The notes under the pieces are model-generated. The model saw only the letters and a list, made by a program, of their open reading frames with translations. It ran no database searches and was not told where the DNA came from. A DNA stretch of 64,000 nt from Sphingomonas sp. SUN019 (GTDB lineage Bacteria; Pseudomonadota; Alphaproteobacteria; Sphingomonadales; Sphingomonadaceae), in contig NZ_CP096971.1 in assembly GCF_024758705.1 (NCBI RefSeq), positions 1,488,001-1,552,000 of the forward strand, in the 5' to 3' direction. The position numbers and the translations under genes are program-made. Positions 26,630 through 35,166 of this stretch are shown here, one piece after another. Each line of letters starts with the position of its first letter. Within the stretch, counting starts at the first letter, position 1.

Positions 26630-29266
26630 ATGGGAATTGTCCGCCGCAGCGTCCACACGATCACGTCGCCGCGGGGGCTGGCGGACGCGCTCGGCCTGAT
26701 CGCGGATCACGACGAAGCGATCGTCGACGCGCGTGACGCCGCGCTGGGCGAGGTCGCCTCGCTCTGGCCGGTCGCGGCGCTGACATTGTTAGTTGGACCG
26801 TCGATCTTCCTGGCCACGGCGCTCTCGCAATCGGCGATGCTGGCGCAAGACATCATACTAGTCGGCGTGCCGATTGCGCTGATCGGACTTGCGATCTGGG
26901 CGGTCGTCACCCTACCGAAGTTGCGCGAATGGCCCAGCCATCACCGCAATTCGACGCTTGCCGCACTTTCGGCCGTACTCGGCATCCTTCTGTCATTGGC
27001 GTTGAGCGCCGCGCACGATCTGCCGAACGCAGAGTTCCGCTTGAGCGGCGCGGTGGCGGCGTTCGGCGCGATCGTGATCGTCGCGATCGCGCTTCATGCG
27101 GTACGCGCGGCATCGCTCGCGTTTTCGACCGCGCTGGCGTTGATGGTTCCGGCAACCACCGGCTTCGGCGTCGCAGCGGCGCTGGCCCTGACGCTGGCGG
27201 GTGCACTTGCTGCAGGCATCGGGCGCGTTGCCGCGCGCGACCGGCTGCTAATCGCCAGGCGAAGGAGCGCCGTGGATGCCGGAAGGCTCGCGACGCGGCT
27301 GGTCGGCGAATATGAGGCGCACGGCAACGGCTGGTTCTGGCAAAGTGACCGCTTCGGCCACCTGACCTATCTTTCCGCGAAGGTGGCGCGAGAGATCGCC
27401 GGGCTAGGCGTGGAGCCGATCGGCGAACGGCTGAGCAACGTCTTCCGCGTCGATTCGACCCTCCACGAAACCGAACGCACGCTGACCTTCCACTTGTCGT
27501 CGCGCACCGGTTTTGCGGATTATTCGGTCCGCGCGGCGTTCGACGGCGCGCCCGATCGCTGGTGGTCGATCTCCGGCCGCCCGGTGCTCGACGAACGCGG
27601 CCGGTTTCAGGGCTTCATCGGTTCGGGCTGCGACCTGACCGAGAAGCGCCGGCAGGAGGCGGAGATCACCCGCCTCGCGCTGTTCGACAGCCTGACCGGC
27701 CTCGCCAATCGTCAGCGGATGCGGCTGTCGATCGATCAGACGCTGTCGCCCGCCAACGCCGCGCGCGGGATGACCGCGCTGTTCCTGCTCGATCTGGACC
27801 GGTTCAAGGCGGTCAACGACACGCTCGGCCATCATATCGGGGACGAACTGCTGAAGCAGGTCGCGCAGCGGTTGCAGCGGACGGTCGGCGACGCGGGGCT
27901 GGTCGGGCGGCTGGGCGGCGATGAATTCCAGGTGCTGGTTCCGCGCGAGGGCCATCGCGACCGGCTGGGCCAGCTCGCGCGCTCGATCATCGCGGCGCTG
28001 TCGCAACCATATGTGATCGAAGGCGCGCCGGTCACGATCGGCTGCTCGATCGGCGTTGCGATCGCGCCCGAACATGGCGACGATGCCGAATCGCTCGTTC
28101 GCAACGCCGACCTCGCGCTCTATGCGGCGAAGGGGGATGGGCGCGGCGTCCACCGCTTCTACCGCGACGAATTGCTCGCCGGCGCGCAGCATCGCAAACG
28201 GCTGGAGGACGATCTGCGCGCCGCGCTGGCCGGCAACCAGTTCCACCTCGCTTATCAGCCGGTCGTGTCGACCGCCGACGAACGGATCGTGGGATACGAG
28301 GCGTTGCTGCGCTGGGATCACCCGACGCGCGGCAGCGTCAGCCCGGCCGACTTCATCTCGGTCGCCGAGGAATGCGGACTGATCGGCGCAATCGGCGAAT
28401 GGGCGCTCCGCACCGCCTGCGCCGAGGCGGCGACCTGGCCCGACCACGTGCGGGTCGCGGTCAACGTCTCGCCGATCCAGTTCGCGCACACCTCGCTGCC
28501 CGCGATCGTCACCAACGCGATCGCCGCCGCCGGAATATCCGCGTCGCGGCTAGAACTGGAGATCACCGAAGGCGTGTTCCTGAACGACGGCGACGCGACG
28601 GATGCGATGTTCGCGGCGTTGAAGGGCATCGGGGTCCGGCTGGCGCTGGACGATTTCGGCACCGGCTATTCAAGCCTCGGCTATCTGAAAAAGGCGCCGT
28701 TCGACAAGATCAAGATCGACCAGAGCTTCGTGCGCGATGCGATCCAGCCCGGCAACCGCAACGCCGCGATCATCAAGGCGATCGTGACGCTCGCCGACAC
28801 GCTCTACATGGAGACCACCGCCGAGGGGGTCGAACAGCAGGATGAGATCGCGCTGATCCGCAGTTTGGGGTGCAGCCACATCCAGGGCTACGTCTATGGC
28901 CGCCCCGCACGCGCCGCCGATGTGCTCGATCAACTGGCGGCAGCGGGCGGCAAGGCCAGCGCGATCGGGTACAAGGTCAGCCGGGGACAGCGCACGACGA
29001 TGCTGCGCTCGGCCCGGATCGCGATCGGTGACGAAACGGGCGAGGTCCGCATCCGCAACATATCGTCGTCGGGCGCGATGATCGACGGCGTCGATTTCCC
29101 TGACGAGGCGATCGGCGTCGACGTATTGATCGAGCTGATCGACAGCCAGTTGTTCCCCGCCACGGTCCGCTGGACCAGGGATGGCAAGGCGGGTCTGGAG
29201 TTCGCCGAAGGCTTTAACCTGGAACGGTTGAACGCCCCGCCCAAGGCGTTGCGCCGGGCGGGGTGA
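26630..29266 (+). CDS. Membrane-bound PAS-GGDEF-EAL protein with C-terminal PilZ domain
   Basis: 878 residues. The N-terminus has five to six membrane helices (about 45-205). A PAS-like domain (about 225-340) ends in GSGCDLTEKRRQEAEI. The diguanylate cyclase domain has intact GGDEF at 429-433, and the phosphodiesterase domain has EAL at 557-559 (YEALLRWDHP) with LDDFGTGYSSLGYLKK and EGVEQ. The last about 90 residues (RTTMLRSARIAIG ... NISSSGAMIDG ... FPATVRWTRDGKAGLEF) look like PilZ, a c-di-GMP receptor. Both catalytic motifs look active, so the protein may make or break c-di-GMP and feed back through PilZ. Signal and target are unknown. It is divergent from fumarase. Confidence 0.92.
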   Translation: MGIVRRSVHTITSPRGLADALGLIADHDEAIVDARDAALGEVASLWPVAALTLLVGPSIFLATALSQSAMLAQDIILVGVPIALIGLAIWAVVTLPKLREWPSHHRNSTLAALSAVLGILLSLALSAAHDLPNAEFRLSGAVAAFGAIVIVAIALHAVRAASLAFSTALALMVPATTGFGVAAALALTLAGALAAGIGRVAARDRLLIARRRSAVDAGRLATRLVGEYEAHGNGWFWQSDRFGHLTYLSAKVAREIAGLGVEPIGERLSNVFRVDSTLHETERTLTFHLSSRTGFADYSVRAAFDGAPDRWWSISGRPVLDERGRFQGFIGSGCDLTEKRRQEAEITRLALFDSLTGLANRQRMRLSIDQTLSPANAARGMTALFLLDLDRFKAVNDTLGHHIGDELLKQVAQRLQRTVGDAGLVGRLGGDEFQVLVPREGHRDRLGQLARSIIAALSQPYVIEGAPVTIGCSIGVAIAPEHGDDAESLVRNADLALYAAKGDGRGVHRFYRDELLAGAQHRKRLEDDLRAALAGNQFHLAYQPVVSTADERIVGYEALLRWDHPTRGSVSPADFISVAEECGLIGAIGEWALRTACAEAATWPDHVRVAVNVSPIQFAHTSLPAIVTNAIAAAGISASRLELEITEGVFLNDGDATDAMFAALKGIGVRLALDDFGTGYSSLGYLKKAPFDKIKIDQSFVRDAIQPGNRNAAIIKAIVTLADTLYMETTAEGVEQQDEIALIRSLGCSHIQGYVYGRPARAADVLDQLAAAGGKASAIGYKVSRGQRTTMLRSARIAIGDETGEVRIRNISSSGAMIDGVDFPDEAIGVDVLIELIDSQLFPATVRWTRDGKAGLEFAEGFNLERLNAPPKALRRAG

Positions 29267-29313
29267 TTGGCCTACCCCCGGCCGGATACAATCTAAATCC
29301 GGGGACGCATCCG

Positions 29314-30834
29314 ATGAAACTGACCGCCGCGCTCGCGCTGCCCGCGCTGCTGCTCTCGACCGCGGCGCTGGCGCAGGACGCCGACGACAAGCCTGCGGCG
29401 AAAAGCGAAAAGGCGGCCGACGCACCGATCCCGCCTCCCGTCGTGTCGGTCACGAAGCATAGCGGCAATTTCGGCGGCGCGCGGATCAGCTACCGCGCGA
29501 CCGCGGGCGAGACGTATCTGAAGGACAAGGACGGCAAGCCGCTCGCCGCGATCACCTCGTACAGTTACGTCAAGGACGGCGCGGTCGATCCCAAACGCCC
29601 CGTCACTTTCCTGTGGAACGGTGGTCCGGGTTCGGGATCGCTATGGCTGCACATGGGCGCGTTCGGGCCGAAGCGCGTGGTCATCCCGTCGGACGCGAAG
29701 GACGACGGCGCGCCGCCCTATCCGATCATCGACAATACCGAATCCCTGCTCGACGTGACCGACCTCGTCTTCATCGACCCCGTCGGCACCGGCTTTTCCC
29801 GCGCGCTCGGCAAAAAAGACCCGAAGGATTATTGGGGCGTCACCAAGGACGCGAAATCGATGGCGCAGTTCATCCGGCTGTGGCTCGACGCCAACGGCCG
29901 CTGGAACGCGCCGAAGTTCATCGGCGGCGAAAGCTATGGCACAACGCGCTCGGCCGCGGTCATCAACGAACTGGAAGGCAGCTACACCGATGTCGCGATC
30001 AACGGGATCATCCTGATCTCGTCGATCCTCGATTTCTCCGCCGCCGCGGATTCGCCGGGCAACGAACTCGGCTATGTCACCAACCTGCCGTCGATGGCGG
30101 CGACCGCCTGGTATCATGACAAGGTGCCGAACAAGCCCGCCACGGTCGAACAGTTCGTCGCAGAGGCGAAGGCGTTCGCGATCGGCCCCTATGCGTCGGC
30201 GTTGCTGAAAGGGAACGCGATCACGCCGGGGGAACGCGCCGCGATCCGTCCGCAACTCGCGCGGTTCACCGGCGTATCGGAAGCCTATCTCGATCGCGCC
30301 GACCTGCGCCTGTCGCCGGGCCGCTTCTACAAGGAACTGCTGCGCGACCGCGGCCTGACGATCGGCCGCCTCGACACGCGCTACACCGGCAAGGATTACG
30401 ACAATGCCGGGGAGGAGCCCGACAACGACCCCAGCTTCTATGCGATCGACGGCGCGTACACCGCGGCGATGAACCAGTGGAGCCGTGAGGGGCTGAAATA
30501 CTCCCCCGACCTCGTCTATTCCTCGATCGGTGGGGTGCGCGACTGGGACTGGAAGATCGGCGGCCCGCGCGGCGGCGAAGGTTATTTGAACGTCGCACCG
30601 TACATCGGCCGCGCCATGCGGGAGAACAGCGGGCTACGCGTGTTCGCGGGGCAAGGCTATTACGATTTCGCGACGCCGTTCTTCGGCGCGGAATATTCGC
30701 TGAATCGCACCGGTATCCCCAACGACGGGCGCATCCAGTGGCATTATTACAATGCCGGGCACATGATGTACGTCCGCGAAAACGATCTGCGCAAACTCTC
30801 CGCCGACATCCGCGCGTTCATCCGCGCAAGGTGA
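29314..30834 (+). CDS. Secreted S10 family serine carboxypeptidase
   Basis: 506 residues with a signal peptide (MKLTAALALPALLLSTAALA, then QD). S10 motifs: FLWNGGPGSGSLWLHMGAFG, the nucleophile Ser207 in GGESYGTTRSA, probable Asp451 in GYYDFATP, and His483 in NAGHMMY. It should remove C-terminal residues from peptides in the periplasm or outside. S10 carboxypeptidases of this 500-residue type are frequent in sphingomonads. The ATG at 29314 is chosen for the signal peptide. It ends in a GTGA overlap with the dehalogenase gene. Confidence 0.92.
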   Translation: MKLTAALALPALLLSTAALAQDADDKPAAKSEKAADAPIPPPVVSVTKHSGNFGGARISYRATAGETYLKDKDGKPLAAITSYSYVKDGAVDPKRPVTFLWNGGPGSGSLWLHMGAFGPKRVVIPSDAKDDGAPPYPIIDNTESLLDVTDLVFIDPVGTGFSRALGKKDPKDYWGVTKDAKSMAQFIRLWLDANGRWNAPKFIGGESYGTTRSAAVINELEGSYTDVAINGIILISSILDFSAAADSPGNELGYVTNLPSMAATAWYHDKVPNKPATVEQFVAEAKAFAIGPYASALLKGNAITPGERAAIRPQLARFTGVSEAYLDRADLRLSPGRFYKELLRDRGLTIGRLDTRYTGKDYDNAGEEPDNDPSFYAIDGAYTAAMNQWSREGLKYSPDLVYSSIGGVRDWDWKIGGPRGGEGYLNVAPYIGRAMRENSGLRVFAGQGYYDFATPFFGAEYSLNRTGIPNDGRIQWHYYNAGHMMYVRENDLRKLSADIRAFIRAR

Positions 30835-31547
30835 CATTTCCCAAAGTCCTCGCCTTCGACGTCTTCGGCACGGTGGTCGACTGGCGCACCAGCATCGCGC
30901 GCGAATCCGCGCCGTTCCTTGCGCGACTCGGTCGCTCCGACCTCGACCCGCATCGCTTCGCCGACGGCTGGCGTCGTCGCTACGTCCCCGCGATGGAAAG
31001 CGTCAACAACGGCGATCGCGGCTTCATCATCCTCGACACGCTCCACCGCGAAATGCTCGAAGACCTGCTCCGCCACTACGACATCGACCCGGCGACGCTC
31101 GACGACCAAACCCTCACCGACTGGTCGCACGCATGGCGGCGGCTCGATCCGTGGTCCGACTCGGTCCCCGGCCTCACCCGCCTCAAATCGCGCTTCCCGA
31201 TCGTCACGCTCTCCAACGGCAACATCGCATTGATTCTGGAGATGGCGCGACGCGGTGGCTTGCCATGGGATGCGATCATGGGCGCGGAGGTGACGCGCGC
31301 CTACAAACCTGCCCTGCCCGCCTATACGCGGATGGCGGACATCCTGCAGATCGCGCCGTCCGATCTGTGTCTGGTCGCTGCGCACCACAGCGACCTTGCC
31401 GCCGCCCGCGCCTGCGGCCTGCAAACCGCCTTCATCCACCGGCCGCAGGAATATGGTGGCCGCGTCGCACCCGACGCGGATCAGGCACAGGATTGGGAGT
31501 ACGCCGTCGACAGCCTGGAACAACTGGCGGACGCGATGGATTGCTGA
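30831..31547 (+). CDS. Haloacid dehalogenase type II-like HAD hydrolase
   Basis: 238 residues. The start VTFPKVLAFDVFGTVVDWRT has the nucleophile Asp in FDVFGT, characteristic of type II (L-2-) haloacid dehalogenases. Motif II is TLSNGN, the Lys is in AYKPALPAY, and motif III is in LVAAHHSDLAAARACGL. The usual dehalogenase VSSNGWD-type motif is replaced by AAHHSD, and the residues for halide binding cannot be judged, so the substrate may be another phosphate or halide compound. The GTG at 30831 overlaps the carboxypeptidase stop. Confidence 0.85.
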   Translation: MTFPKVLAFDVFGTVVDWRTSIARESAPFLARLGRSDLDPHRFADGWRRRYVPAMESVNNGDRGFIILDTLHREMLEDLLRHYDIDPATLDDQTLTDWSHAWRRLDPWSDSVPGLTRLKSRFPIVTLSNGNIALILEMARRGGLPWDAIMGAEVTRAYKPALPAYTRMADILQIAPSDLCLVAAHHSDLAAARACGLQTAFIHRPQEYGGRVAPDADQAQDWEYAVDSLEQLADAMDC

Positions 31548-31603
31548 CCGCGGATGTCGAAAATCGCTGGCGGCGACGGCCCGATCGCGATAGCGGCAAG
31601 CGT

Positions 31604-32389
31604 ATGAAAATCCTCGCTCTCGCCGCCGCATCGCTCGTCATCGTGTCCGCTGCACCCGCGCACGCACAGGACGACGATAGCCCGCGTCGGACTCGCGTCA
31701 TCCTGGGACCGCAGCTCTCGCCCGACTATCCGGGATCGTCGAGCGTTACCCTGTCTCCCTACATCTCGGTCGCGCGCGCCCGTGGCGACGATCCGTTCGC
31801 GTTCGAAGCGCCGGACGAAAGCTTCAATCTGAAACTGGTGTCGGCGAACGGCTTTTCGGCCGGTGGATCGCTCGGCTTCGAAGGAAAGCGTTCGCGCAAG
31901 GACACCGACGGCGCGCTGCCGAAGGTCGGTTTCGGCGTCGAACTCGGCGGTTATGCGCAATATCAGCTTATCCCCGCGGTGCGTGTGCGGGCCGAGGCGC
32001 GGCAGGCTGTCAGCGGACATGACGGTTTCGTCGCGAACCTCAGCGCGGACTATATCGCGCGCGACGGCGACAATTGGGTTTTCTCGATCGGGCCGCGCGT
32101 GACGTTGACCGACGGCCGTTATCAGCGCGCCTATTTCGGCATCGCGCCTGCCGATGCCGCAGCGGCCGGTCTGCCCGCGTATCGCCCCGATGGCGGCCTG
32201 CAAGCGGCCGGCGCCACCACCGCCCTGATGTATCAGTTCACGCCACGCATCGGCGCGCTTGGCTTTGTGAAATACGACCGGCTGGTTGAGGACGCGGGCG
32301 ATTCGCCCGTCGTCCGCCGTTTCGGTTCGCGCAACCAGGTGTCGGGCGGCATCGCCCTCAGCTACACCTTCGGCGCGGTCCGCGATTAG
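31604..32389 (+). CDS. MipA/OmpV family outer membrane protein
   Basis: 261 residues with a signal peptide (MKILALAAASLVIVSAAPAH, then AQD). The barrel starts with RTRVILGPQLSPDYPGSSSV, typical of MipA/OmpV, and ends with GGIALSYTFGAVRD. It is expected in the outer membrane, as a scaffold for murein enzymes in the MipA case or a plain porin. The ATG at 31604 is chosen for the signal peptide. It is followed by a palindromic repeat. Confidence 0.87.
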   Translation: MKILALAAASLVIVSAAPAHAQDDDSPRRTRVILGPQLSPDYPGSSSVTLSPYISVARARGDDPFAFEAPDESFNLKLVSANGFSAGGSLGFEGKRSRKDTDGALPKVGFGVELGGYAQYQLIPAVRVRAEARQAVSGHDGFVANLSADYIARDGDNWVFSIGPRVTLTDGRYQRAYFGIAPADAAAAGLPAYRPDGGLQAAGATTALMYQFTPRIGALGFVKYDRLVEDAGDSPVVRRFGSRNQVSGGIALSYTFGAVRD

Positions 32390-32423
32390 AGTCGAACTCG
32401 TTCAAGTTCGCACTTACGTTTAA

Positions 32424-32535
32424 TCCTCCCCTGCAAGGGGAGGTGGCGCGTAGCGCCGGAGGGGTGTCGACCTCTCTATAGGGTAACACCCCTCCGTCAG
32501 CGCTGCGCGCTGCCACCTCCCCTTGCAGGGGAGGA
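32424..32535. repeat. Palindromic intergenic repeat, second copy of the 9879-9994 family
   Basis: Outer arms TCCTCCCCTGCAAGGGGAGG at 32424 and its inverted copy ending at 32535, then GTGGCGCG-TAGCGCC on one side and AGCGCTGCGCGCTGCCAC on the other, and GGAGGGGTGT/ACACCCCTCC closer in. The sequence matches the 9879-9994 element over most of its length. It follows the MipA gene. Confidence 0.85.
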
Positions 32536-32745
32536 GTAGGTGTCGTGCATGGACGCACCTCGCGCGCTCCAAAATATTTTTGTTCCCGGCCCGTTCCCTT
32601 GTATTCTCTGAACGCGGCGGAAGTCCGCGCGTCGTGAATTTTCACCACGACGAAACGAATCACCGATGCGACGAACCGTGGCGTCAACCCATCATTTACC
32701 GTCTTGCGGCCCCCGACACTTTGGCACAATCTGTTGGGGTTGAGT

Positions 32746-32891
32746 TCGGGGGCGAACCCAATCGCTGGTAGAACAACCGTCGCGACCCTATATCGCGGCA
32801 ATGCCTTTTTGCGCCCTTTCGGTGAGGGTGCGGGCGCATTTTGTTCTCACCCGATGGATGCGCCTCGTATAGGATGGGGGTTCGCCCCCGA
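32746..32891 (+). promoter_or_regulatory. Structured leader of nrdA (possible attenuator)
   Basis: The 400 bases between the repeat and nrdA contain paired elements. A 14-bp sequence at 32746-32759 (TCGGGGGCGAACCC) has a perfect inverted copy at 32878-32891. Between them a hairpin, TGCGCCC (32810-32816) with GGGCGCA (32832-32838), is followed by TTTTGTT, as in an intrinsic terminator. GGTGAG at 32821 can pair instead with CTCACC at 32846. This suggests a leader that can switch between a terminator and an alternative fold. No NrdR box or cobalamin-riboswitch core was recognised. Confidence 0.4.
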
Positions 32892-32938
32892 TTCGAACGG
32901 ACCGGGAACGTAGCCGGGCACGGCGGGGGAGCGAGACG

Positions 32939-34855
32939 ATGGACTTCAGGGACGCGAACGAGGCGAATATGGCAACCGACGCACTAACGGCCAGCGACAG
33001 CGGCACTGGTTCCGCTACCCCCGGAACGAACGCCGGCGAAGGCGTGGGATCGAAGCGAATCGCGACCCCCTACCCGGTCGATGTCGATCATTCGCGCGAC
33101 GCGCTGCTGACCGATTTCGGCAAGGACACGCTGAACGACCGCTATCTGCTGCCGGGCGAGACCTATCAGGATCTCTTCGTCCGCGTCGCCTCGGCCTATG
33201 CCGACGATGCCGCGCACGCGCAGCGGCTGTACGATTACATATCGAAATTGTGGTTCATGCCCGCGACGCCGGTACTGTCGAACGGCGGCACCGGGCGCGG
33301 CCTGCCGATCAGCTGCTATCTGAACTCCGTCCCCGACAGCCTGAACGGCATCGTCGACACCTGGAACGAGAATGTCTGGCTCGCGTCGCGCGGTGGCGGG
33401 ATCGGCACCTATTGGGGCAACGTCCGTGGCATCGGCGAGCCGGTCGGCCTCAACGGCAAGACCAGCGGCATCATCCCGTTCGTCCGCGTGATGGATTCGC
33501 TGACGCTGGCGATCAGCCAGGGGTCGCTGCGCCGTGGGTCGGCCGCGGTCTATCTCGACATCAACCACCCCGAGATCGAGGAATTCCTCGAAATCCGCAA
33601 ACCGTCGGGCGACTTCAACCGCAAGGCGCTGAACCTGCACCACGGCGTACTCATCACCGACGCGTTCATGGAGGCGGTGCGCAACGGCGACGAATGGCAT
33701 CTGCGTAGTCCCAAGGACAATGCGATCCGCGCCACGCTCGACGCGCGCTCGCTGTTCCAGAAGCTGGTCGAGACCCGGCTCCAGACCGGCGAGCCCTACA
33801 TCGTCTTCGCCGACCATGTGAATTCGAACATGCCCAAGCATCACCGCGAGCTGGGCCTGAAGGTGTCGACCTCGAACCTGTGCAGCGAGATCACGCTGCC
33901 CACGGGCCGCGACCATCTCGGCAACGATCGCACCGCAGTGTGCTGCCTCTCGTCGCTCAACCTGGAAACCTGGGACGAGTGGAAGGACGAAAAGGGCTTC
34001 ATCGAGGACGTGATGCGCTTCCTCGATAATGTCCTGCAGGATTACATCGACCGTCACGAACCGGGCATGGAGCGCGCCGCCTATTCGGCAAGCCGCGAAC
34101 GCTCGGTCGGCCTCGGCGTCATGGGTTTCCACTCCTTCCTCCAGGCGCGCGGCCTGCCGTTCGAGGGCGCGATGGCGAAGTCGTGGAACCTTCGGATGTT
34201 CAAGCACATCAAGGCGCAGGCCGACGAGGCCTCGATGCAGCTCGCGATCGAACGCGGCCCCTGCCCCGACGCCGCCGACACCGGCGCGATGGAGCGGTTC
34301 AGCTGCAAGATGGCGATCGCCCCGACCGCCTCGATCAGCATCATCTGCGGCGGCACCAGCGCGTGCATCGAGCCGATCCCGGCGAACATCTACACGCACA
34401 AGACGCTGTCGGGCTCGTTCAGCGTCAAGAATCCGTATCTGGAGAAACTGCTCAAGGAAAAGAGCAAGAATTCCGACGCCGTATGGAATTCGATCCTCGA
34501 GATGGGCGGCAGCGTCCAGCACCTCGACTTCCTCACGCCGGAAGAAAAGGATTGCTACAAGACCAGCTTCGAGATCGACCAGCGCTGGTTGCTCGAACTG
34601 GCGGGCGATCGCACGCCGTACATCGATCAGGCGCAGTCGCTGAACCTGTTCATCCCCGCCGATGTCGAGAAATGGGATCTCCTGATGCTCCACTTCCGCG
34701 CGTGGGAACTGGGCATCAAGTCGCTCTATTACCTCCGCTCGAAATCGGTCCAGCGCGCCGGGTTCGCCGGCGGAGTCGAGGCGGACAATACGATCGACAA
34801 GCCGAAATACGAATTCGCGACCACCGATTACGACGAATGCCTGGCGTGTCAGTGA
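32939..34855 (+). CDS. nrdA: Ribonucleoside-diphosphate reductase, alpha subunit (class I)
   Basis: 638 residues. It has no N-terminal ATP-cone: after about 40 variable residues the R1 barrel begins (VDVDHSRDALLTDFGKDTLN). Catalytic and substrate-site motifs are FMPATPVLSNGG, SRGGGIGTYWGNVR, the cysteines and NxE region in NLCSEITLP and CCLSSLNLETWDEW, PTASISIICGG, the radical-transfer tyrosines in SLYYLRSKS, and the C-terminal thiol pair in CLACQ. It reduces ribonucleotides with NrdB. The ATG at 32939 follows GGGGGAGCGAG. nrdB is 12.6 kb away instead of adjacent. Confidence 0.96.
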   Translation: MDFRDANEANMATDALTASDSGTGSATPGTNAGEGVGSKRIATPYPVDVDHSRDALLTDFGKDTLNDRYLLPGETYQDLFVRVASAYADDAAHAQRLYDYISKLWFMPATPVLSNGGTGRGLPISCYLNSVPDSLNGIVDTWNENVWLASRGGGIGTYWGNVRGIGEPVGLNGKTSGIIPFVRVMDSLTLAISQGSLRRGSAAVYLDINHPEIEEFLEIRKPSGDFNRKALNLHHGVLITDAFMEAVRNGDEWHLRSPKDNAIRATLDARSLFQKLVETRLQTGEPYIVFADHVNSNMPKHHRELGLKVSTSNLCSEITLPTGRDHLGNDRTAVCCLSSLNLETWDEWKDEKGFIEDVMRFLDNVLQDYIDRHEPGMERAAYSASRERSVGLGVMGFHSFLQARGLPFEGAMAKSWNLRMFKHIKAQADEASMQLAIERGPCPDAADTGAMERFSCKMAIAPTASISIICGGTSACIEPIPANIYTHKTLSGSFSVKNPYLEKLLKEKSKNSDAVWNSILEMGGSVQHLDFLTPEEKDCYKTSFEIDQRWLLELAGDRTPYIDQAQSLNLFIPADVEKWDLLMLHFRAWELGIKSLYYLRSKSVQRAGFAGGVEADNTIDKPKYEFATTDYDECLACQ

Positions 34856-34892
34856 CGGGACGCGCCGCCAGAACCTAGACCGGCCGCGAGGC

Positions 34893-34924
34893 TGGCGGGC
34901 GATCCACGATCCGCCCGCCATTTC
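34893..34924 (+). terminator. nrdA terminator hairpin
   Basis: TGGCGGGCGATC and GATCCGCCCGCCA form a 12-bp stem with one bulged base and a three-base loop, followed by TTTC, 38 bases after the nrdA stop. A second perfect 10-bp hairpin (CCGTACCGAC / GTCGGTACGG) follows at 34932-34957. The rest of the gap to the next gene (34958-35166) holds only a possible promoter for the glycosyltransferase operon; nothing else was recognised. Confidence 0.7.
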
Positions 34925-35166
34925 GCATGAACCGTACCGACATCCGGGTCGGTACGGGCCGCACTGCGTTCCGGCGCGATCGATGACACCCAGAAATAGT
35001 CATCCGCTAATCCACAAGAGCAGTGTCTGAAGACGGTTAATCCGACCTAGTTCCAGGACGGTACCTTAGGGACGTGCGCGGTTCGCCGCGCGGTTCCGAC
35101 GGATGCGGGCGGGTCACAACGGACAATCTGGGTCGTCGAATTCCTACGTCCTTCGGGAGCGGGCCG

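Noticed and set aside
32740..32900. TTCGAAC-like sequences suggesting a tRNA in the nrdA leader
   Set aside because: No acceptor, anticodon or D-arm could be folded; the region is better explained by the long inverted repeat.
32984..34921. 645-codon open frame on the minus strand opposite nrdA
   Set aside because: Antisense shadow of nrdA; the product has no recognisable motif.
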